A stretch of 21,520 nucleotides of DNA from contig CAZICW010000023.1 in the NCBI GenBank assembly GCA_964537995.1, forward strand, positions 1-21,520. The letters are read 5' to 3'. The DNA comes from JAFLUQ01 sp964537995 (lineage in GTDB: Bacteria; Bacillota; Clostridia; UMGS1883). The notes below the pieces were generated by a model. It worked only from the letters and a program-made list of their open reading frames with translations. It ran no database searches and had not been told where the DNA came from. How positions within the stretch are numbered: position 1 is the stretch's first letter; each line of letters begins with the position of its first letter. The translations under genes and the position numbers were made by a program. Shown one piece after another: positions 1 to 5,722 of the stretch.

Positions 1-29
1 TGCCAAAAAAGTATACCTTTTCGGGAAAA

Positions 30-626
30 TCATTGCGTTCTCTTTCCGTAACGGTAAAAGGCCCTAACCGTCATTCCGCAGCGTTCGGCTCCTTCCCGGG
101 CCGTTATTTTTTTGTCCTTCCAAAGGCGGTAGCTCTCTGCGTACGCGTCGGATGGGACAAATCTCGGCCGTCCGAAGCGGACTCCGCGGCGTTTTGCCGC
201 GGCGATTCCTTCGGCTTGGCGGCGAAGAATATTGGCCCGCTCGTTCTCGGCCACGAAGGACAACAGCTGCAGAACAAGGTCGGATATGAAGGTCCCGAGC
301 AGATCCTTTGATTTTGTTGTGTCAAGCAGCGGCATATCAAGCACCGCTATGTCCACGCCCATGACCTTCGTTATTTTCCGCCACTGCGCCAATATTTCGC
401 CATAATTGCGTCCCAGCCGGTCGATGCTTTTTATTACCAAAACATCGTCTTTCTTCATTTTCCCGCACATTTCGGCGTATTTCGGCCTGTTGAAATCCTT
501 TCCGCTCTGCTTGTCGATGTAAATGTACTTTTCCGGAATACCATAACTCAGAAGCTCGTCCACTTGACGATCCTCGTTTTGTCCGATTGACGATACCCGC
601 GCATATCCGTATATTATGTAAACCAT
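30..626 (-). CDS. Small serine recombinase (resolvase/invertase family)
   Basis: A 198-residue serine recombinase of resolvase/invertase size. The N-terminal catalytic domain (about residues 5-145) has the YARVS motif with the likely nucleophile Ser12 beside Arg10. The second arginine cluster is SIDRLGR with Asp69, Arg70 and Arg73. The segment near 140-155 (AAAKRRGVRFGRPR) resembles the hinge, and about 160-195 looks like a short helix-turn-helix (ITAREGAERCGMTVRAFY). Family members cut and rejoin DNA through a phosphoserine link to resolve, invert or mobilise elements. It lacks the long C-terminal part of large serine integrases. The ribosome binding site GGAAAGGAG abuts the ATG with no spacer, which is unusual, but no better in-frame start is visible. 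The -10-like TATGAT/TAAAAT upstream has no clear -35. No transposase, cargo or obvious res site is seen beside it, and the left side lies outside the window, so its substrate is unknown. Confidence 0.93.
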   Translation of the reverse strand: MVYIIYGYARVSSIGQNEDRQVDELLSYGIPEKYIYIDKQSGKDFNRPKYAEMCGKMKKDDVLVIKSIDRLGRNYGEILAQWRKITKVMGVDIAVLDMPLLDTTKSKDLLGTFISDLVLQLLSFVAENERANILRRQAEGIAAAKRRGVRFGRPRFVPSDAYAESYRLWKDKKITAREGAERCGMTVRAFYRYGKRTQ

Positions 627-684
627 CTCCTTTCCAAGTGTGCCGGAAATATTTTATCATATTTTTTGTAAAAGGCATAAAAAC

Positions 685-718
685 AGCCCGCCGCGCGGCA
701 ATTACCGCGTAGCGGGCT
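685..718 (-). terminator. Terminator-like hairpin upstream of the recombinase gene
   Basis: AGCCCGC (685-691) pairs with GCGGGCT (712-718), and the inner CGCGG (694-698) pairs with CCGCG (705-709). Read on the minus strand, the stem is followed by GTTTTTATG, so that orientation gives the better terminator. It would shield the recombinase gene from upstream transcription. On the plus strand only TTT follows. Confidence 0.55.
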
Positions 719-821
719 TTATGCGGACATATATTTTTTAAATCGGCTGCAATTTATGCGAAAAAGCGGCATACCGGAATTAAGACAGGCGCGTTCGCAA
801 GAAATATTTTGCCGAAACCTC

Positions 822-850
822 TTGAAAAATTATTTTAAACGTGGTATAAT
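822..850 (+). promoter_or_regulatory. Sigma-A promoter of the tRNA-Pro leader
   Basis: TTGAAA (822-827), a 17-base spacer and a consensus TATAAT (845-850). The predicted start near 857 falls a few bases before the tRNA-Pro relic and about 175 bases before the intact tRNA-Pro. Confidence 0.85.
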
Positions 851-860
851 CACAAAGGTT

Positions 861-901
861 CAGGGTTTGGCACAGCTTGGACGGCACGCCTGCTTTGGGC
901 G
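861..901 (+). pseudogene. Decayed 5' half of a tRNA-Pro(UGG) gene
   Basis: This segment reads like the first 40 or so bases of a clostridial tRNA-Pro: a CAGGGTT acceptor-like start, CAGCTTGG as in the D-loop, then GCCTGCTTTGGG matching the 5' anticodon stem and loop with anticodon TGG. The expected 3' strand of the anticodon stem (GCAGG) is replaced by GTACA. No matching 3' acceptor or T arm follows, and there is one extra base in the D region. It lies right behind a perfect promoter. It resembles the usual tRNA-Pro of clostridia more than it resembles the intact tRNA-Pro at 1032, so it is not a simple recent duplicate. The comparison with other clostridial tRNA-Pro is from memory, not a search. 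It could alternatively be a structured leader that imitates a tRNA. Confidence 0.6.
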
Positions 902-974
902 TACACCGCTCAAAAAGAAAAAGCCGAAAACCTCTACCTGTGCAAATTTCAGGCAGCTTATCAAGATCAAAAAA

Positions 975-1010
975 GCGGTCAAATGCGCGTTTGCCAATAT
1001 ATTTGACCGC
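975..1010 (+). repeat. 10-bp inverted repeat in the tRNA-Pro leader
   Basis: GCGGTCAAAT (975-984) is the exact reverse complement of ATTTGACCGC (1001-1010), with a 16-base loop. There is no T-tract after it, so it is not a standard terminator. It ends 21 bases before the mature tRNA and may matter for pre-tRNA folding or processing. Confidence 0.7.
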
Positions 1011-1031
1011 CGCAAGCAATTAAATAACCGT

Positions 1032-1107
1032 CGGGGTGTAGCCCAGCCGGTAGGGCGCGGCATTTGGGATGCCGAGGCCGCGAGTTCGAGTCTCGCCACT
1101 CCGACCA
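1032..1107 (+). tRNA. tRNA-Pro (anticodon TGG)
   Basis: A complete cloverleaf. Acceptor CGGGGTG pairs with CACTCCG. The D stem is GCCC/GGGC, the anticodon stem CGGCA/TGCCG with loop TTTGGGA (anticodon TGG, proline), and the T stem GCGAG/CTCGC with loop TTCGAGT. The discriminator is A and CCA is encoded (1105-1107). A terminator follows immediately. The nearest promoter is about 175 bases upstream. Confidence 0.97.
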
Positions 1108-1110
1108 AAA

Positions 1111-1145
1111 ATCCTCTGAAGCGGCTTATTTCAGAGGATTTTTTT
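1111..1145 (+). terminator. Rho-independent terminator after tRNA-Pro
   Basis: ATCCTCTGAA (1111-1120) pairs perfectly with TTCAGAGGAT (1130-1139). The loop is 9 bases and a run of seven T follows (1139-1145). Confidence 0.9.
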
Positions 1146-1209
1146 ACTTTCGGCGGCTTTTTGTCCGCCGCGGAAAAGCGAAAGGCGATCGCAAAATCCC
1201 CTCAAATCA

Positions 1210-1241
1210 CCGAAGACCCGCCTAAAAAGGCGGGTCTTCGG
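1210..1241. repeat. Perfect 13-bp intergenic hairpin without a T-tract
   Basis: CCGAAGACCCGCC (1210-1222) pairs with GGCGGGTCTTCGG (1229-1241) around the loop TAAAAA. It is very stable and terminator-like, and lies between the tRNA-Pro terminator and the end of the MecA-like gene on the minus strand. Neither flank has a good T-run, so efficient intrinsic termination is doubtful. Confidence 0.6.
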
Positions 1242-1314
1242 CAAATACATTAAGTCTTTAATTAAAGCAATATTTCCTCATTTTTCTTTTTGGGGAACCG
1301 CTTGCCGCGGCGCC

Positions 1315-1893
1315 TTACATCTTGAATCTGTTTCTTATTATGTCGAACGCACGGCGGTGGATAACGGGCGTGCCATGCTCCTCGACAATCGCCTGCGAGG
1401 TTTCATCCACAATACGCCCGTATTCGGCGACAAGCTTTTCCATTGCCGTACTTACGGAAATATAGTATTTTTCTTCGTATCCATACAGCGTCCCGCCGAA
1501 ATATGTAGGCACGGCGTGGCAAAGCTCCACAACATTGTCAAAGGACGCAAGCTCCACCATACAGCTTGTGCGCGGCTCGGCGCCCGCGGACTGTCTTATT
1601 TCCGCCCCTTTGCGGGAAGAAATTTTGTCGAACAAACGCTGTTCGGCATCGTTGTCAACCTTTGTCACAAATATCACCAAATCGCCCGAAAGCGGCATTG
1701 CCTCAACCACCAGACGGGAATTTGTGTACGCGAAGCCAACCTCCGCTTCCGCCTTTCTCAGAACCGAGAAAAACATCGCTTGGGCTTCGTTGGAATTTTT
1801 GGATATTGTTTCGGGATTTACGCCGTAGCTGTCAAGTTCTTCCTTACAGAGCGTTATTTTCAGCTTGTTTTGACGAATAAGTTCCAGCTTCAT
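1315..1893 (-). CDS. MecA-like adaptor protein
   Basis: A 192-residue protein resembling MecA, the adaptor that brings substrates to the ClpC/ClpP protease (in Bacillus it acts on ComK). The N-terminal segment (MKLELIRQNKLKITLCKEEL, then NSNEAQAMFFSVLRKA near 34-49) fits the substrate-binding half. The C-terminal half (about 108-170) has the SFDNVVELCHAVPTYF and LYGYEEKYYIS pattern that fits the Clp-binding half. The linker near 80-108 is charged and looks disordered, as in MecA. I start at the second ATG because AAAGGGGGCG sits 7 bases upstream; the first ATG, eight codons earlier, has no such site. It has its own promoter and no operon partner. Targets in this organism cannot be inferred, so the name is by family only. 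Confidence 0.82.
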   Translation of the reverse strand: MKLELIRQNKLKITLCKEELDSYGVNPETISKNSNEAQAMFFSVLRKAEAEVGFAYTNSRLVVEAMPLSGDLVIFVTKVDNDAEQRLFDKISSRKGAEIRQSAGAEPRTSCMVELASFDNVVELCHAVPTYFGGTLYGYEEKYYISVSTAMEKLVAEYGRIVDETSQAIVEEHGTPVIHRRAFDIIRNRFKM

Positions 1894-1915
1894 ATTTTCG
1901 CCCCCTTTTGATATC

Positions 1916-1944
1916 ATTATAGCACATCTTTTTCTTTTTGTGAA
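1916..1944 (-). promoter_or_regulatory. Promoter of the MecA-like gene
   Basis: On the minus strand: TTCACA (1939-1944), a 17-base spacer and TATAAT (1916-1921). The start would fall about 15-20 bases before the ATG, giving a very short leader. Confidence 0.75.
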
Positions 1945-1954
1945 GAGGTAATTT

Positions 1955-2971
1955 TTAAAAATTTTTGACCTGCTTAAGCGCGGGGCTTTCCTCCATGCTT
2001 TTCAGCAGCTTCATCCTTTTTCTGAACTTATCCAGATTGTGCTTCGGATAGCGTACCTTAAAATATACGTCGCCGTTCAGATAATCGGCAAGATACCGTA
2101 TGGCATTTTCGTAGGTTATAACGAGAGGAGCGGCGGAGAGCAGCTCCAGTTCCTTTTCGGTTATGCTTTTCGCGGAGCTTAAAAAGCCGTCCCTATAGGC
2201 ATACATAAGCTCGGAGCAAAAGCTTCCGTCAATGTCGCAGCCGCTGCGTATCGAATCGCCGTAATCGCTCAGCAAAGACCCGGGCATAACATTGTCCAAA
2301 TCAAGAATACAGCGTGCCTTATGGGTTGAGGAGTCAATCATTATATTGCTGTATTTTGAATCGTTATGTACAATTCTGAGCGGAATCTCGCCGGAAATCA
2401 GCCTCGGCTGAATCACGCGGGCATAGTTCTTTTTTGAAAGCGCAAGCTTGATTTCCGCTTCCGCTTCCGCGCAGCGTCCCGCGGCGTCACGGTCAATCGC
2501 CTCATTCAGACAGGAAAGGTGGAAAAGCGTGTCGTGCGACGCCTTTGGGATTATGTGAACCTTTCCCACGGGCATATCGCTCAAAGCCTCAATAAACGCG
2601 CCGAACGCCTCCCCCGCTGCGCGAAAATCCTCCGCCGACGACGGGCGGAGCCGATTTACGGCGTTTTCGATGAAGCCGTACATTCTGTAATATTCTCCGT
2701 TCCGCTCGAAGCACAGACCGCCCTCCTTGGGAGGAATTATCGTCAGGGTTTCAATCCCCTTTTTCCGAAGATGTTCGGTTACCGCGGCAATATTTTCCAT
2801 TACGAGCGGAGGATTTTTCATAACGGTTTTATTGATTCGCTGAAGAATATAGCGTCGCTCCCCCGTTACGCAAACGCGGAAGGTATCGTTTATATGACCT
2901 CCGCTAACGGGAACGGCCGAAATGGGGCGACCGTCAATACGGAATTGTTCCGCTGTTCTTAGTATATCCAT
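1955..2971 (-). CDS. NahK-like phosphotransferase (APH-fold sugar kinase)
   Basis: A 338-residue kinase of the aminoglycoside-phosphotransferase (APH) fold. GGHINDT (24-30), YILQRIN (41-47) and VMENIAAVTEHLR (57-69) strongly recall N-acetylhexosamine 1-kinase (NahK/LnpB) of bifidobacteria. The catalytic loop is IVHNDSKYSNIM with Asp204 as likely base and Asn209 as a metal or ATP ligand. The DLD motif (224-226) is followed by NVMPGSLLSDYGD, also NahK-like. NahK phosphorylates GlcNAc or GalNAc at C1, so a sugar 1-kinase role is plausible but inferred. The ATG at 2971 is chosen because GGGAGGG lies just upstream; an in-frame GTG five codons earlier overlaps that site. No lacto-N-biose phosphorylase or epimerase gene lies nearby. 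Other APH-fold kinases (choline, homoserine) cannot be fully excluded. Confidence 0.8.
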   Translation of the reverse strand: MDILRTAEQFRIDGRPISAVPVSGGHINDTFRVCVTGERRYILQRINKTVMKNPPLVMENIAAVTEHLRKKGIETLTIIPPKEGGLCFERNGEYYRMYGFIENAVNRLRPSSAEDFRAAGEAFGAFIEALSDMPVGKVHIIPKASHDTLFHLSCLNEAIDRDAAGRCAEAEAEIKLALSKKNYARVIQPRLISGEIPLRIVHNDSKYSNIMIDSSTHKARCILDLDNVMPGSLLSDYGDSIRSGCDIDGSFCSELMYAYRDGFLSSAKSITEKELELLSAAPLVITYENAIRYLADYLNGDVYFKVRYPKHNLDKFRKRMKLLKSMEESPALKQVKNF

Positions 2972-3075
2972 TTTCTGCCCTCCCACCTGTCGCCAAAGAA
3001 AGAAAAATTTGAAATTCCAAGCTCTGTCAATTATTATTTCAAAGGATTTATTGCATAATTACACATTCTGTATAT

Positions 3076-3105
3076 TTATTATATCACAAAAACGGCTCTG
3101 TGTCT
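3076..3105 (-). promoter_or_regulatory. Promoter of the NahK-like kinase gene
   Basis: On the minus strand: TAGACA (3100-3105), an 18-base spacer and TATAAT (3076-3081). This leaves a leader of about 100 bases before the ATG, in which I see no recognisable riboswitch. Confidence 0.65.
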
Positions 3106-3191
3106 ATAGTCTAAGGCAAAAATTCATTTTTTGAGGTCGAGCGCGGCATATCATTGACAAATATTTTTTGGCAAAAATTTTTAAAAAGCTC

Positions 3192-3220
3192 TTGACAAGC
3201 CCGTTTAAGCATGATATTAT
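3192..3220 (+). promoter_or_regulatory. Promoter of tRNA-Gly
   Basis: A consensus TTGACA (3192-3197), a 17-base spacer and TATTAT (3215-3220). The predicted start near 3227 is about 6 bases before the mature tRNA. Confidence 0.85.
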
Positions 3221-3232
3221 AACTATGTAAAC

Positions 3233-3307
3233 GCGGGAGTGACTCAGTGGTAGAGTGTCACCTTGCCAAGGTGAAAGTCGCGAGTTCGAATCTCGTCTTC
3301 CGCTCCA
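3233..3307 (+). tRNA. tRNA-Gly (anticodon GCC)
   Basis: A complete cloverleaf. Acceptor GCGGGAG pairs with CTTCCGC. The D stem is ACTC/GAGT, the anticodon stem TCACC/GGTGA with loop TTGCCAA (anticodon GCC), and the T arm GCGAG-TTCGAAT-CTCGT. The discriminator is T with an encoded CCA. It forms a single-gene unit with its own promoter and terminator. Confidence 0.97.
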
Positions 3308-3310
3308 TAA

Positions 3311-3343
3311 ACGCGCCGTGGGCTGACTACGGCGCGTTTTTTT
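3311..3343 (+). terminator. Rho-independent terminator after tRNA-Gly
   Basis: ACGCGCCGT (3311-3319) pairs with ACGGCGCGT (3329-3337) around a 9-base loop, followed by seven T (3337-3343). Confidence 0.9.
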
Positions 3344-3438
3344 GCGGACGCGGAAAATTCCCGAAGCAAAAATTTCTCCCGCGTTCACAGTGTATGTGAA
3401 ATTTATTAAAAAATTTTTTACGAAATTTTCAAAAGCAC

Positions 3439-3467
3439 TTGAAAAATGATGATAAATGATGTAAAAT
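3439..3467 (+). promoter_or_regulatory. Promoter of the purine permease operon
   Basis: TTGAAA (3439-3444), a 17-base spacer and TAAAAT (3462-3467). The start near 3474 coincides with a 5'-terminal stem-loop (GGCGG 3474-3478 with CCGCC 3491-3495). The leader is only about 50 bases, too short for a purine riboswitch with its expression platform. Confidence 0.7.
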
Positions 3468-3524
3468 GCAATTGGCGGTAATTTTTTCAGCCGCCGAAAT
3501 AAATTCTCTAAGGAGGAAAACAAT

Positions 3525-4847
3525 ATGGAAAAATTGTTCAAGCTCAAGGAGCATGGGACAAACGTCAAAACCGAAATTCTTGCCGGTTTGACAACCTTTT
3601 TGGCTATGGCGTACATTCTTGCCGTAAACCCGAACTATCTCGGCAGCATCGACGGCGCAAGCAGCGCGGCTGTTTTCTCGGCGACCGCAATTTCCGCCGC
3701 GATAGCGACGCTGTGCATGGCGTTTTTCGCCAATTACCCCGTCGCGCTCGCATCGGGCATGGGACTTAACGCGTTCTTTGCTTTTACGGTCTGCGGCTCA
3801 ATGGGCTACAGCTATAAGGTTGCGCTTACGGCCGTTTTGGTTGAAGGTCTTATCTTCATGGTGCTTTCTCTGTTCAAATTCAGAGAAGCCCTTGTGAACC
3901 AAATTCCCGCCAATCTTAAGTTCGGCATAACAGCAGGAATCGGTCTGTTTATCACTATAATCGCTCTCATCAATTCCGGCGTTGTGATCAGCAACGACGC
4001 CACGGTTGTGGGCGTAGGCAACTTTTCTTCCCCCGAATTTGTGCTTTCGATCGTAGGTCTTATCATCATAGGAATCCTTCACCACTTTAAGGTTCCCGGC
4101 GACATTCTTCTCGGAATCCTCGCGACATGGATACTGGGAATTTTTGCTCAGCTCGGCGGCTGGTATACCGGAACATCGCTTATTCCCACTCTTTCCGGAG
4201 TAAATTTTTCCGCGCCCGCTATGTTCCAGTTTGACTTTTCCTTTGTGAAGGATAATATTGTAACCTTCCTGTTCATTGTGTTTACCTTCCTTTATACCGA
4301 TATTTTCGATACTGTCGGAACCCTTATCGGCGTAGCGGAAAAAGGCAATTTGCTTGACGAAAACGGCAAGCTTCCCAAGGCCGGCGGCGCGCTTATGGCT
4401 GACGCCGTGGGAACCGTTGTCGGAGCCTGCATGGGTACCTCAACGGTTACAAGCTATGTCGAATCGAGCGCCGGCGTCGCCGCAGGCGGCCGCACAGGTC
4501 TTACGGCGGTTACAACGGCCGTTCTGTTCCTTATTTCAATTGTGTTCGCCCCTGTGTTCCTTGCAATTCCCTCGTTTGCGACAACGCCCGCAATGCTCTA
4601 TGTTGGGCTGCTGATGCTCAGCTCCATTAAGAAAATGTCGTTCGACGGCGACATTGCCGACGTTATCGGCGGCTTCCTCGCGGTTGTTATAATGCCCTTT
4701 ACATATTCCATTGCAACCGGCATTATGTTCGGCATGATTGCTTGGGTTGTTCTTAAAATCTGCACAGGCAAATTTAAGGACATTAGCCCTGTAATGTGGA
4801 TATCCGTCGCACTGTTTGCGATTTATATTGCGACACAAGTAATTTAA
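3525..4847 (+). CDS. AzgA/PbuG-type purine (guanine/hypoxanthine/adenine) permease
   Basis: A 440-residue polytopic membrane protein of the nucleobase permease superfamily, AzgA/PbuG branch, which takes up guanine, hypoxanthine or adenine by proton symport. Its length is typical. Diagnostic stretches are GMGLNAFFAFTV (78-89), DIFDTVGTLIGV (259-270) and the conserved block starting GTSTVTSYVESSAGV at 304 and ending RTGLTAV near 329. Many hydrophobic segments run from about residue 15 to the C terminus. The start has AAGGAGG (3510-3516) at good spacing. It is co-transcribed with the phosphoribosyltransferase 24 bases downstream, giving an import-and-trap pair. The exact base carried cannot be read from the sequence. 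Confidence 0.93.
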   Translation: MEKLFKLKEHGTNVKTEILAGLTTFLAMAYILAVNPNYLGSIDGASSAAVFSATAISAAIATLCMAFFANYPVALASGMGLNAFFAFTVCGSMGYSYKVALTAVLVEGLIFMVLSLFKFREALVNQIPANLKFGITAGIGLFITIIALINSGVVISNDATVVGVGNFSSPEFVLSIVGLIIIGILHHFKVPGDILLGILATWILGIFAQLGGWYTGTSLIPTLSGVNFSAPAMFQFDFSFVKDNIVTFLFIVFTFLYTDIFDTVGTLIGVAEKGNLLDENGKLPKAGGALMADAVGTVVGACMGTSTVTSYVESSAGVAAGGRTGLTAVTTAVLFLISIVFAPVFLAIPSFATTPAMLYVGLLMLSSIKKMSFDGDIADVIGGFLAVVIMPFTYSIATGIMFGMIAWVVLKICTGKFKDISPVMWISVALFAIYIATQVI

Positions 4848-4871
4848 CACATAAAAGAGGGTTTGGGATAA

Positions 4872-5432
4872 ATGAAAACATCTTATGACATGACAATTGC
4901 CGGAATAAAGCGCTCTCTTCCGCTTTTTCGGATAGGCGACAATCTGCAAATTGCGGCGTTCATCATGTTCGGCGATCCGGAAATAACCGTTGCTTCCGCC
5001 GCCGCGCTTCTGGAAAAGGCGCCCGAGCACGACATAATCGTGACCGCGGAGTGCAAAAGCATTCCTCTCGTATACGAAATGGCGCGTCAAGAGGGGAACG
5101 GAAGCTATATTGTCGCGCGCAAGGGCGCGAAGCTGTATATGCGCGACGTGCTTAAAACTCCGGTACACTCGATAACCACCGCGGACGAGCAGATTCTCTG
5201 CATTGGCGCGGACGACGTTGAAGCGATAAGAGGAAAGAAAATTTTGATTGTGGACGACGTTATAAGCACCGGCGAATCTCTTGCCGCGCTGGAGGAGCTT
5301 GTCGGAAAGGCGGGCGGAATAATCGTCGGCGAAATGGCTGTCCTTGCCGAAGGCGACGCGAAAAACCGCGAAGGGATAACTTTCCTTGAGCCTTTGCCGC
5401 TGTTTGATGAAAACGGCGATCCGATTCAATAA
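4872..5432 (+). CDS. Purine phosphoribosyltransferase-like protein
   Basis: A 186-residue type I phosphoribosyltransferase. The PRPP-binding signature ILIVDDVISTGES (124-136) has the paired acidic residues Asp128 and Asp129. IVARKGAKLYM (80-90) recalls the conserved RK-containing segment of adenine phosphoribosyltransferases. The enzyme would join PRPP and a base to give a nucleotide plus pyrophosphate in the cytoplasm. Its place behind a purine permease, under one promoter and terminator, argues for purine salvage. It seems longer at the N terminus than standard Apt and does not match Hpt or Xpt closely from memory, so base specificity is left open. A regulatory, PurR-like role is less likely because there is no DNA-binding domain. 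GAGGG lies upstream of the ATG. Confidence 0.85.
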   Translation: MKTSYDMTIAGIKRSLPLFRIGDNLQIAAFIMFGDPEITVASAAALLEKAPEHDIIVTAECKSIPLVYEMARQEGNGSYIVARKGAKLYMRDVLKTPVHSITTADEQILCIGADDVEAIRGKKILIVDDVISTGESLAALEELVGKAGGIIVGEMAVLAEGDAKNREGITFLEPLPLFDENGDPIQ

Positions 5433-5438
5433 AAGCTT

Positions 5439-5469
5439 GCGAGGGACACGGCTCGGTCCCTCGCTTTTT
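5439..5469 (+). terminator. Terminator of the purine permease operon
   Basis: GCGAGGGAC (5439-5447) pairs with GTCCCTCGC (5456-5464), followed by TTTTT. The rest of the gap to 5722 holds a short GC-rich hairpin near 5502-5514 and the next promoter; nothing else is recognised. Confidence 0.88.
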
Positions 5470-5641
5470 GCCGTTTTGCGGTAATGCTTTAAATCGCGAA
5501 TCGGCGGCTCCGCCGCCGCAGAAAACGCAAATTCTCGCTCAATTTTTACAGATATTATTGTGGATTTTGCACAAAAAGCAAGGACAAGCAAGCATATGAA
5601 TAGTGAAAATCTACAAAATTTTTTGCGTATAAAAATTTTTC

Positions 5642-5670
5642 TTGAAATTTACAGAAAACGGACGTATAAT
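5642..5670 (+). promoter_or_regulatory. Promoter of the Liv-type binding protein gene
   Basis: TTGAAA (5642-5647), a 17-base spacer and TATAAT (5665-5670). The leader is about 45 bases. Confidence 0.82.
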
Positions 5671-5722
5671 CTCTATTGGAAGACTTGATGGCTTTCCGAT
5701 ATAATTTAAGGAGGAATTTTCA

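Larger units (their letters stand above)
627..1031. other. Gene-poor stretch between recombinase and tRNA-Pro
   Basis: I see no credible protein gene in these 405 bases. Open frames across it have no ribosome binding site and some continue through the tRNA. It holds a terminator-like hairpin (685-718), a strong promoter (822-850), a tRNA-Pro 5'-half relic (861-901) and a 10-bp hairpin (975-1010), each listed separately. The 720-820 part shows nothing I recognise. Confidence 0.7.

Noticed and set aside
860..1108. Minus-strand frame beginning MVGVARLELAASASQ
   Set aside because: This is the well-known false protein produced by reading a tRNA gene backwards.
756..1253. 165-codon plus-strand open frame across the tRNA-Pro region
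   Set aside because: It runs through the tRNA-Pro and its terminator, has no ribosome binding site and no protein-like features.
3468..3524. Possible purine riboswitch before the permease
   Set aside because: The leader is only about 50 bases from the predicted start, with one small hairpin and none of the conserved purine aptamer loops.
3104..3616. 170-codon minus-strand frame with GRRDSNSRLSPWQGDTLPLSHSR
   Set aside because: It is the antisense of tRNA-Gly and its flanks, a frequent false annotation.
4536..5591. 351-codon minus-strand open frame
   Set aside because: It lies antisense to the permease and phosphoribosyltransferase genes, which have clear family motifs; its translation is low-complexity and has no known motif.
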